From positions 1 to 37,626 of the forward strand of contig CAJBYR010000055.1 in the NCBI GenBank assembly GCA_903959855.1: 37,626 nt of DNA, given 5' to 3'. Below, piece after piece: positions 29,156 to 37,215 of this stretch. Every line of letters starts with the position of its first letter. Position 1 is the first letter of the stretch. The notes below the pieces were generated by a model that saw nothing but the letters and a program-made list of their open reading frames with translations, did no database searches and had not been told where the DNA came from. The translations under genes and the position numbers were made by a program. This stretch comes from an uncultured beta proteobacterium (GTDB lineage Bacteria > Pseudomonadota > Gammaproteobacteria > Burkholderiales > Rhodocyclaceae).

Positions 29156-30361
29156 ATGGCACCCCTGCAAGACATGGCAGTGGTGGTCGATGAGTGGTTC
29201 GACGGCGAACGCCGTCACCGCGAGGCCACGACATTTCTGATCCGCGAGGGTCGCATTGCCGAAATAGCCCCTGGCGATCGCTCCGCCAGCCTGGTGATCC
29301 CCGGCACACCCATTGAGCGCGGTGGCTTTCTGATGCCTGGCCTGGTGGATGCCCACGTGCACCTCTTTCTCGATGGCAAACCCACCGATACCGCCACCCG
29401 CTCGGCGCACCTGAAGCAATCTGTCGAGGATCTGACCGACGCAGCACGCGCCAGCGCACGCCAGTCAATGGCCTGTGGCATCACCCTGGTCCGCGATGCG
29501 GGCGACCGCTACGGCATCAACAACCGCATACGCGACGAAAGCCGCAGCGGTGCCGCCGGTCTTTGCCATGTGCGCTCGGGCGGATTGGGCGTGAAGCGCC
29601 CCAAGCGCTATGGCGCCTTCATGGCGCGAGACGTGACAGACGAAGCCGCGATCCGCGAGTCTGTGGCGGAACTGGCGAAATCGAGCGACGAAATCAAACT
29701 CATCCTCACCGGCATCATCGATTTCGACGCCGGCGCTGTCACGGATGAACCACAGTTCGAACTGGCGGACACCCGACTGGTGGTTGAAACAGCGCGGGCC
29801 CACGGACGGACGACCTTCGCCCATTGCAGCGGGATCAAGGGATTGCGGATTGCCGCGCAAGCCGGTGTTGGCTCCATTGAACATGGCTTCTTCATGGACC
29901 GCGAAACGCTGGCGGTCATGCGCGACAAGCAGATCGCCTGGACGCCGACATTCTGTCCGGTACATTTCCAGTGGGCGCATCCCGAGGCGGCCGGCTGGTC
30001 ACCCAACACCATCGGCAACCTGCGTCGCATCCTCGACTCACACGCCGAACATCTGCGTCTGGCCGACGAAATGGGGGCACCGCTCCTGCTCGGCACCGAC
30101 GCGGGCAGCATGGGCGTGGAACATGGCCATGCCCTGTTTGACGAAATCGATCGCTACCTTGAGGCCGGTATCGCATTGGAACGCGTCATCGCCGCTGCCA
30201 GTTCCGTTCCACGAAAGCACTTCGGACATTCCAATGCCCTGCTGACCCGGGGCAGCCCGTTTGATGCGGTGCTGCTGCCGGTATCCCCCTTCGGCGATCC
30301 ACAAGCCCTGCGCAAACCCAGCCGAGTCTGGAAGAGAGCGACCGTTCACGCGGCGACCTGA
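29156..30361 (+). CDS. amidohydrolase family protein
   Basis: GGFLMPGLVDAHVHLFLDG, HGRTTFAHCSGIKGLRIAAQAGVGSIEHGFFMD, PLLLGTDAGSMGVEHGHALFDEI. Confidence 0.9.
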   Translation: MAPLQDMAVVVDEWFDGERRHREATTFLIREGRIAEIAPGDRSASLVIPGTPIERGGFLMPGLVDAHVHLFLDGKPTDTATRSAHLKQSVEDLTDAARASARQSMACGITLVRDAGDRYGINNRIRDESRSGAAGLCHVRSGGLGVKRPKRYGAFMARDVTDEAAIRESVAELAKSSDEIKLILTGIIDFDAGAVTDEPQFELADTRLVVETARAHGRTTFAHCSGIKGLRIAAQAGVGSIEHGFFMDRETLAVMRDKQIAWTPTFCPVHFQWAHPEAAGWSPNTIGNLRRILDSHAEHLRLADEMGAPLLLGTDAGSMGVEHGHALFDEIDRYLEAGIALERVIAAASSVPRKHFGHSNALLTRGSPFDAVLLPVSPFGDPQALRKPSRVWKRATVHAAT

Positions 30362-30438
30362 TTGGCAGTTGCCGGCTCCCGGATCGGCACCGAGGCTGGT
30401 AACCTATCCGCATTGCTCTTGAGCGTGCGCGCACCGAC

Positions 30439-31440
30439 ATGACCCCCAGCCAGATCGTCAAGTTTCTCGACCAGCATGTGGTCGGCCAGGAAGAAGCCAA
30501 ACGCCAGTTGGCCGTCGCCGTCTATACCCACTACCGCAAGATCGCGCTGGCGGCGCCGGAAAAGCTCGATATCATCAAGAGCAACGTGCTGCTGATCGGC
30601 CCCACCGGCACCGGCAAGACGCTGTTGTGCGAAACCCTGTCGCGCGTCCTCGGCGTGCCCTTCGTCACCGCCAACGCCACCTCGCTGGCGCAAAGCGAAT
30701 ACGTCAATGACGAGATCGTCGCCATCCTCGAGCGCCTGATCGACAAGGCTGAGGGCGACGTCGGCCGTGCCCAGCGCGGCATCGTCTTCATCGACGAGAT
30801 CGACAAGCTCAAGGTAAACGAGACGCAGCAGATGCAACTGCGCGGCACCTCGGGCGAGGGCGTGCAGCATGCCCTGCTGAAGATCATGGAAGGCGCGCCG
30901 GTCAAGCTCAAGGAAACAGCCTACATCGACACCACCGAGATCCTCTTCATCTGCGGCGGCGCCTTTGTCGGCATCGAGAGCATTCTTGCGCGCACCCATT
31001 CCTTCGGCTTCATTTCGACCTCGGAGGACGACAACCAGAAGCTGCTCGACCGCCTCAACGCCCGCATCAAGCCCACCGACTTGTTCGAATACGGGCTGAT
31101 CCAGGAATTCGCCGGGCGCCTGCCCGTGGTGGCTTCGCTGCTGCCGCTGTCGCGCGAGATGATGGTGCGCATCATGACCGAGCCGAAGAACTCGATCTAC
31201 GAGCAATACCGCCAGATTCTCCGGGACTCGGGCGTCGATCTGCTGATCGAGCCGCTGGTGTTCGAGCAGATCGCCGATCTGGCGATGGAATACAAGGTCG
31301 GCGCGCGCAGCCTGCGCGGCATCTTCGAGGAAATGCTGACGCCGGTGATCTACCTGGTACCCGACCATCCCGAGGTGAAACAGGTGCGCATCACCTCGCT
31401 GTTCGAAAACCCCCGCTACATCGGCCAGAAATCGGCGTAA
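30439..31440 (+). CDS. ClpX-like AAA+ ATPase without the N-terminal zinc-binding domain
   Basis: Starts at LDQHVVGQEEAKRQLAVAVYTHYRK; Walker A GPTGTGKT, Walker B GIVFIDEIDK, SGEGVQHALLKIMEG, ILFICGGAF, EFAGRLPVVASLLPLS, GARSLRGI. Confidence 0.9.
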   Translation: MTPSQIVKFLDQHVVGQEEAKRQLAVAVYTHYRKIALAAPEKLDIIKSNVLLIGPTGTGKTLLCETLSRVLGVPFVTANATSLAQSEYVNDEIVAILERLIDKAEGDVGRAQRGIVFIDEIDKLKVNETQQMQLRGTSGEGVQHALLKIMEGAPVKLKETAYIDTTEILFICGGAFVGIESILARTHSFGFISTSEDDNQKLLDRLNARIKPTDLFEYGLIQEFAGRLPVVASLLPLSREMMVRIMTEPKNSIYEQYRQILRDSGVDLLIEPLVFEQIADLAMEYKVGARSLRGIFEEMLTPVIYLVPDHPEVKQVRITSLFENPRYIGQKSA

Positions 31441-31514
31441 TACCAGCGCCGGCTCTTGCCCCGGCGAAGGCAGCTCGGCCGATTGTGCGCGGCGCAGGTT
31501 TGTTGGATAATCGA

Positions 31515-31531
31515 TTGTATACCGCATACAA
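31515..31531. promoter_or_regulatory. candidate operator upstream of HAD-ECH gene
   Basis: TTGTAT-ACCGC-ATACAA perfect inverted repeat 10 bp before ATG 31542. Confidence 0.4.
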
Positions 31532-31541
31532 GGATGTCGAC

Positions 31542-33554
31542 ATGACCAGCCGCTTCGCCAATCCGCTACTCGCCACGCCCGCCCGCCCCCTGCCCCGCGC
31601 TGTTGCCATCATCGGCGCCGGTACCATCGGCCCGGATATCGGCTACTACCTGAAGAGCGCGATTCCCGGCCTCAAGCTCTACCTGGTCGACGTCAATCAG
31701 AAGGCTGTCGAATCCGCGCTGCTGCGCTTTGCCGAGTATTCGCGAAAAGCCGTGGCGCGCGCCAAGATGAGTGAGGCCGAAGCGAAGGACGTAGTCACCC
31801 ACCTCTACGGCACCATGGATTACGCCGACATTGCCGATGCCGACTGGGTGATCGAGGCCGCCACCGAGAACCTGCCGCTGAAGCGCAAGATCTTCGCCAT
31901 GATCGAAGCCGTGGTGCGGCCCGATGCGCTGATCACCTCGAACACCAGCTCGCTGCCGGCGGAACTGATTTTTTCCGAAATGCGGCACCCGGCCCGCGCC
32001 ACCGTGACGCACTTTTTTGCCCCCGCCTGGCGCAACCCGGCGGTCGAAGTCATCGAATGGAAGAAGTCCGACCCGGCCGTGGTTGACTACCTGCGCTGGG
32101 CCTTCTGCGTCACCGGCAAAGTGCCGCTGCTCACGGCCGACGTCGCCTGCTTCATGCTCGACCGCATTTTCGACAACTGGTGCAATGAGTCGGCCCTGCT
32201 GCTCGACCGCGCCACCGCCGCAGAGGTCGATAGCGTCGCCAGCGAGTTTGTCCACGCCGGCCCCTTCTTCGTGCTGAATCTCGCCAACGGCAACCCCATC
32301 ATCACCGAGACCAACACCCTGCAGGCCGAGATGGAGGGCGCGCATTACGATCCGGCGCCGATCTTCAAGTCGGTCGATACCTGGGTCACCGTGCCGCCCG
32401 GCAAAAAGGTCGCCGTCGCCCCGGCTACCGCGCAGGCGATCCGCCAGCGCCTGCTGGGGATACTCTTTTCGCAGAGCGTGGACATCGTCGACCGCAAGAT
32501 CGGCGATTCGGCCGACCTCGACCTCGGCTGCCGCCTGGCACTGGGCTTCAAACACGGCCCGCTCGACCTGATGCGCATGCTGGGCGAGCAGACCACCGGC
32601 CAGGCGCTGATACGCCTGCGCAGCGAGCGCGCCGGGATGCCCATGCCGACGCGGCCCTTCGATGCCTATCAGGGCTTCCTGCGCCACATCCTGGTCGACG
32701 ACCTCGGCGATGTGAAAGTCATCACCCTGCGCCGCCCCGAGGCGATGAACGCCCTGCACGACGAAATGAACGACGAGATCCTTTCGGTGATCCGCCGCTT
32801 CGAGAGCGACCCCAAGGTCACCGGTTTCGTCATCACCGGCTACGGCACCAAGGCCTTCTGTGCCGGTGGCGACATCGGCCGCTTCGTGGATATGCTGGGC
32901 GATGCCGACGCCTCGGCGCAGTACGCACGCGATTGCTCGCGCCTGCTGGTGCACCTCGACCAGATGAAGAAGCCGGTGGTCGCCGCACTCAACGGCATCG
33001 CCCTGGGCGGAGGCTTCGAGCTGGCCTCGCGTTGCCACAGCATCGTGGCGCTTAAGCGTGCCTGGATCCAGATGCCCGAGGTGACCCTGGGCATCACCCA
33101 CGGCATCGGCGCCATGGCCGTGCCCTACCGCCGCTGGCCGCATGCGGCGCCGACCTTCAACGCCATGCTGCGCACCGCAGAGCGACTGAAGGCCGCGCGT
33201 GCCCATGAACTGGGCATCATCGACGGCATCGCCGACGACGTCGACCACCTGGTGGCGATGGCCGTGGCGCGGGCGCGCGAACTCGCCGGCAAGATCAAAC
33301 CGATCGGCGACAATCCCGTGCAAGTCCGCATCGATCCGGTCGACGCACGTGCCGCCAGCGGCCAGGTGCTGAGCCGCGAGTGCATCGAACTGATGGAGCG
33401 CTCGATCCTCGAAGCGGCGGCAGCGGCGAGCTTTGCTGAGGCGCTGGAAGTCGGCTACCGTTCCTTCGGCCTCTCCGCCTGCCTCGACAGCGCGCGCGAG
33501 GGCATCACGGCCTTCAAGGAAAAGCGCACGCCGGACTTCAGCAAGACCAAATGA
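31542..33554 (+). CDS. bifunctional 3-hydroxyacyl-CoA dehydrogenase (N-terminal)/enoyl-CoA hydratase (C-terminal)
   Basis: AVAIIGAGTIGPDIGYYL, ITSNTSSLPA...HFFAPAWRNPAVEVI, then FCAGGDIGRFVDM and ALNGIALGGGFELASRCHSIVAL. Confidence 0.92.
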   Translation: MTSRFANPLLATPARPLPRAVAIIGAGTIGPDIGYYLKSAIPGLKLYLVDVNQKAVESALLRFAEYSRKAVARAKMSEAEAKDVVTHLYGTMDYADIADADWVIEAATENLPLKRKIFAMIEAVVRPDALITSNTSSLPAELIFSEMRHPARATVTHFFAPAWRNPAVEVIEWKKSDPAVVDYLRWAFCVTGKVPLLTADVACFMLDRIFDNWCNESALLLDRATAAEVDSVASEFVHAGPFFVLNLANGNPIITETNTLQAEMEGAHYDPAPIFKSVDTWVTVPPGKKVAVAPATAQAIRQRLLGILFSQSVDIVDRKIGDSADLDLGCRLALGFKHGPLDLMRMLGEQTTGQALIRLRSERAGMPMPTRPFDAYQGFLRHILVDDLGDVKVITLRRPEAMNALHDEMNDEILSVIRRFESDPKVTGFVITGYGTKAFCAGGDIGRFVDMLGDADASAQYARDCSRLLVHLDQMKKPVVAALNGIALGGGFELASRCHSIVALKRAWIQMPEVTLGITHGIGAMAVPYRRWPHAAPTFNAMLRTAERLKAARAHELGIIDGIADDVDHLVAMAVARARELAGKIKPIGDNPVQVRIDPVDARAASGQVLSRECIELMERSILEAAAAASFAEALEVGYRSFGLSACLDSAREGITAFKEKRTPDFSKTK

Positions 33555-33818
33555 AATAGGGCTATCCGGCAGCCATGATTGATATCCAGCTTACATTGCG
33601 CAACGCAGCACATTAGTAGAAAGTTGTTTGAGCGTGCTGGCATCATGGATGTAAGCGTCCAGCGGCCCCATCTATGCTGAGCGTGTAATGCTGTGCAATG
33701 TTGTTGCTGGCTTATCGCGGCGCCGGCATAAGCCGACGCAGGGGTAGGTTCATATTTATACTTGTATGTTCTACTGTCAAGCTGGATAATACAAGCATGA
33801 TTCACTGCCGATGACCCC

Positions 33819-34988
33819 ATGTACCCTCGCCTCGCCACTGATCGCCTGCATACCCTTGCCGCCCGGTTTCCCGCCGTGGTCATTCTCGGCGCACGCCAGG
33901 TGGGCAAGACCACGCTGGCCCGGCAGGCGTTTCCCGATCATGCCTATGTCGATCTCGAAGACCCGCGCACCGGCGAGTTGTTCGGCGACGACCCGCGGTT
34001 TCAACTGGACCAGCATAGCCTTGGCAGCGGATTGATCATCGACGAAGCCCAGGCGGTGCCGGCAGTCTTCGCCGCCTTGCGCGGGGCGATAGACGCCGAC
34101 CGGCAGGCGCGCGGGCGATTTGTGGTGCTGGGCTCGGCGCAGCCGACGCTGGTGCGCGGAGTGTCCGAATCGCTTGCCGGGCGCGTCGGGCTGCTCGAAC
34201 TCGACCCTCTCACTGCCAGCGAAACGAGGGCGACGCCTCCGCTTCGCTCGTGGCGCGAGCTATGGCTCTGTGGCGGCTTTCCGGATGCGCTGGCGGCCGG
34301 CGTCGATGGCTTCCGCGACTGGCACGAAGCCTATTTGCGCAGCTATGTCGAGCGCGACCTGCCTCAGCTTGGCATTGCCGCCGAGCCCATTTTGACGCGC
34401 CGGCTGCTGACCATGCTGGCGCACCAGCAGGGCGGCCTGCTCAACGTCAGCAACCTGGCGGCGGCGCTGGGGGTCGGCCACGCCAAGGTGGCCCGCCTGC
34501 TCGATGTGTTCGAGGCGACCTTTCTGTTGCGCCGGCTGCCGCCCTGGTTTCGCAATGTCGGTAAGCGGTTGGTCAAATCGCCCAAGACCTACCTGCGCGA
34601 CAGCGGGCTGGTGCACCATCTGCTGAATATCGGACGCATGGATGAACTCGACAGCCACCCGATCAGGGGCGCCAGCTGGGAAGGCTTTGTACTCGAAGAC
34701 CTGCTGCGCCGCGAGCGCCTGGCCCATCCGCAGACCCAGCCGCATTTCTGGCGCACCGCCGCCGGTGGCGAGATCGATCTGCTGCTCGATCACGGCAATC
34801 TGCGCCATGCCATCGAGATCAAGGCGGGGCGCGGTACGGCCCATCAGGCGCGCCACCTGGCGGCGATGATGCAGGATGTCGAAGCGCAGCAGGGCTGGAT
34901 CGTCGACCAGGGTGATGCGGCCGAAACCGCGATCAATCCCTCCGTGAGCGGAGTGGGTGTGGAAAAGGCGCTGGGCTTGCTGCCATGA
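33819..34988 (+). CDS. AAA-family ATP-binding protein with DUF4143 C-terminal domain
   Basis: VVILGARQVGKTTLARQAFP Walker A, LIIDEAQAVPAVF, GSAQPTLVRGVSESLAGRVGLLELDPLT, YLRSYVERDLPQL. Confidence 0.9.
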   Translation: MYPRLATDRLHTLAARFPAVVILGARQVGKTTLARQAFPDHAYVDLEDPRTGELFGDDPRFQLDQHSLGSGLIIDEAQAVPAVFAALRGAIDADRQARGRFVVLGSAQPTLVRGVSESLAGRVGLLELDPLTASETRATPPLRSWRELWLCGGFPDALAAGVDGFRDWHEAYLRSYVERDLPQLGIAAEPILTRRLLTMLAHQQGGLLNVSNLAAALGVGHAKVARLLDVFEATFLLRRLPPWFRNVGKRLVKSPKTYLRDSGLVHHLLNIGRMDELDSHPIRGASWEGFVLEDLLRRERLAHPQTQPHFWRTAAGGEIDLLLDHGNLRHAIEIKAGRGTAHQARHLAAMMQDVEAQQGWIVDQGDAAETAINPSVSGVGVEKALGLLP

Positions 34989-35333
34989 CTGGCCGCTCGC
35001 ACGGCGTCTGTTCCTGCAGGATCGCGGCCATCGGCCCGATCCTCTCCTGTCGTCACTGCGCCTTGCGCCCGTTTGAAAATTTTCGCCTGGCGAGAGTTCT
35101 CTCTTTGAATCCGTCGTCCGGATTCCAGAAAGGCAAACGGGGGGCAGGCCAGATTGAATGGCGGGTTTGGAGCAAGCCTTGTATTGAACGGCGGCTATGG
35201 AGCGATTTTCCGAACGACCGTTGATGACCGAACTGGGACATCAAGTTTCATCTTTAACGCCAGCCAGATGACATTGTGCATTGCACAGAGAATCGACAAT
35301 CACGAAATCCGGATAGCCTGAAACAGAAGTACC

Positions 35334-35354
35334 GGGCGCGGCGATGCCGCGCCC
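35334..35354 (-). terminator. hairpin/probable terminator downstream of the DUF1348 gene
   Basis: GGGCGCGGC-GAT-GCCGCGCCC perfect 9-bp stem, moderately T-rich on the minus-strand 3' side. Confidence 0.5.
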
Positions 35355-35363
35355 GCCGGCGAA

Positions 35364-35831
35364 TCAGAGCCCCAAGTCACTCAAGCCCGGATGGTCGTCG
35401 GGCCGGCGCCCGAGCGGCCAGTGGAACTTGCGCTCGGATTCCTTGATCGGCAGGTCGTTGATGCTGGCGAAGCGCCGCATCATGAAGCCCTGCTCGTTGA
35501 ACTCCCAGTTCTCGTTGCCGTAGGCGCGCATCCAGTTGCCGGAGTCGTCATGGCATTCGTAGGCGAAGCGCACTCCGATGCGGTTGCCGGCGCAGGCCCA
35601 TAGTTCCTTGATGAGGCGGTAGTCGAGTTCCTTGGCCCATTTGCGCTGCAGGAACAGCTTCACCTGCTCGCGGCCGACCGGGAACTCGGCACGGTTGCGC
35701 CAGCGCGTGTCTTCGGTATAGACCAGCACCACGCGATCGGGGTCGCGCGTGTTCCAGGCGTCCTCGGCCATGCGCACCTTCTGCGCCGCGGTTTCGGGGG
35801 TGAAGGGGGGAACTGGGGGCTTGGTCTCCAT
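35364..35831 (-). CDS. DUF1348 (NTF2/SnoaL-like) family protein
   Basis: [61 protein letters not shown]. Confidence 0.9.
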   Translation of the reverse strand: METKPPVPPFTPETAAQKVRMAEDAWNTRDPDRVVLVYTEDTRWRNRAEFPVGREQVKLFLQRKWAKELDYRLIKELWACAGNRIGVRFAYECHDDSGNWMRAYGNENWEFNEQGFMMRRFASINDLPIKESERKFHWPLGRRPDDHPGLSDLGL

Positions 35832-35880
35832 GCGGTGCTCCTCGTGTGTTTCAGGTTGGGGTCGGCGCAGGATATACAAG

Positions 35881-35898
35881 GTAGACAGATCTGTCTAC
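35881..35898. promoter_or_regulatory. perfect 18-bp palindrome, candidate TetR-family operator
   Basis: GTAGACAGATCTGTCTAC between divergent DUF1348 and tetR genes; on the minus strand TTGTAG-18 bp-TATATC resembles -35/-10 with the palindrome overlapping it. Confidence 0.75.
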
Positions 35899-35907
35899 AA
35901 TGGCCGC

Positions 35908-36477
35908 ATGACCGCCACCAATGCCCCTGCCGCCGCGCCGAACGCGCGCGAGCGCATCCTGCTCACCGCCCACGACCTGTTCTACCGCGACGGCATCCGC
36001 GCCACCGGCATCGACCGCGTGATCGCCGAATCGGGCGTGGCCAAGCTCAGCTTCTACCGCCACTACCCGAGCAAGAACGACCTGGTGCTGTCCTTCCTCG
36101 AGCATCGCCACGCGCGCTGGATGGCCTGGTTCGAAGACGCGCTGGCGCGCCACGGCAGCAGCCCGCAGGCGCTGGTGCCCGCGCTCAAGGAATGGTTCGC
36201 CAACGCAGGCTTTCGCGGCTGCGCCTTCATCAACAGCGTCGGCGAACTGGGCGGGTCCGTACCCGGGGTCAATGAAATCACGCGCCGGCACAAGGCCGAC
36301 ATGACCCGAGCCCTGGCGCGCCTGCTGCCGCCGTCCTCCCGGCGCCGACATCTGGCCACGGACCTCGCCATCGCCGTCGATGGCGCCATCATCCGCGCCC
36401 AGTTCGACGGCAATCCGAAAGCCGCGCTGGCCTCGCTGAGGCGAATCGTAGCGTCGCTGACTAGGCCTGCTGTTTGA
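35908..36477 (+). CDS. TetR/AcrR-family transcriptional regulator
   Basis: RERILLTAHDLFYRDGIRATGIDRVIAESGVAKLSFYRHYPSKNDLVLSFL. Confidence 0.92.
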   Translation: MTATNAPAAAPNARERILLTAHDLFYRDGIRATGIDRVIAESGVAKLSFYRHYPSKNDLVLSFLEHRHARWMAWFEDALARHGSSPQALVPALKEWFANAGFRGCAFINSVGELGGSVPGVNEITRRHKADMTRALARLLPPSSRRRHLATDLAIAVDGAIIRAQFDGNPKAALASLRRIVASLTRPAV

Positions 36478-37183
36478 CCCAGGCGACGTAGCGCGCCTTG
36501 GCCTCTTCGTTCGGCGGATAGAGGCCGGGCAAGGGCAGGCCGCGCGCCACCTCGGACATGATCCAGCCTTCGAAGCGCTCCTGCTCCAACGCCTCGGGAA
36601 TCACCTCGGCCAGCAGGCCCGCCGGAATCAACACCGCGCCATCGGCATCAGCCACCACAATGTCATTGGGAAACACCGCCACACCGCCACAAGCGATCGG
36701 CTCCTGCCAGCCGACGAAGGTCAGCCCCGCCACCGATGCCGGCGCCGCCGTGCCCTGGCACCAGACCGGCAGCTGCGAGCCCAGCACGCCCTCGATGTCG
36801 CGCACCACGCCGTCGGTCACCAGCGCCGTCACCTCGCGCTTCATCATGCGCGAGCAAAGGATGTCGCCGAAGATGCCGGCGTCGGTGACCCCCATCGCAT
36901 CGACCACCGCGATGCAGCCCGCCGGCATGGCCTCGATCGCCGCCCGGGTCGAGATCGGCGAGCCCCACGAGGCCGGCGTCGCCAGGTCTTCGCGCGCCGG
37001 CACGAAGCGCAGCGTAAAGGCGCGCCCCACCAGGCGCTGCGGATGGGCTTGCAGCGGCCGGGCACCCCGCAGCCAGACATTGCGCAAGCCTTTCTTCAGC
37101 AGCACCGTGGTCAGGGTGGCCGTGGTGACACCCGACAATTTGCGCCGGATTTCCTCGTCGAGCGGCAGCGGATCGATGCCCAT
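36461..37183 (-). CDS. RraA-like family protein (dimethylmenaquinone methyltransferase/HMG aldolase-like)
   Basis: VDAMGVTDAGIFGDILCSRMMKREVTALVTDGVVRDIEGV, PNDIVVADADGAVLIP. Confidence 0.87.
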   Translation of the reverse strand: MGIDPLPLDEEIRRKLSGVTTATLTTVLLKKGLRNVWLRGARPLQAHPQRLVGRAFTLRFVPAREDLATPASWGSPISTRAAIEAMPAGCIAVVDAMGVTDAGIFGDILCSRMMKREVTALVTDGVVRDIEGVLGSQLPVWCQGTAAPASVAGLTFVGWQEPIACGGVAVFPNDIVVADADGAVLIPAGLLAEVIPEALEQERFEGWIMSEVARGLPLPGLYPPNEEAKARYVAWVKQQA

Positions 37184-37215
37184 GGTCTTTGCTCCTTGTA
37201 AATTCGGTTACCGGC

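Noticed and set aside
31566-33323. 585-aa minus-strand ORF
   Set aside because: Antisense shadow of the HAD-ECH fusion.
33555-33818. Possible small RNA in the gap before the DUF4143 ATPase
   Set aside because: No clear promoter-terminator pair visible; only a longer-spaced inverted repeat, reported separately.
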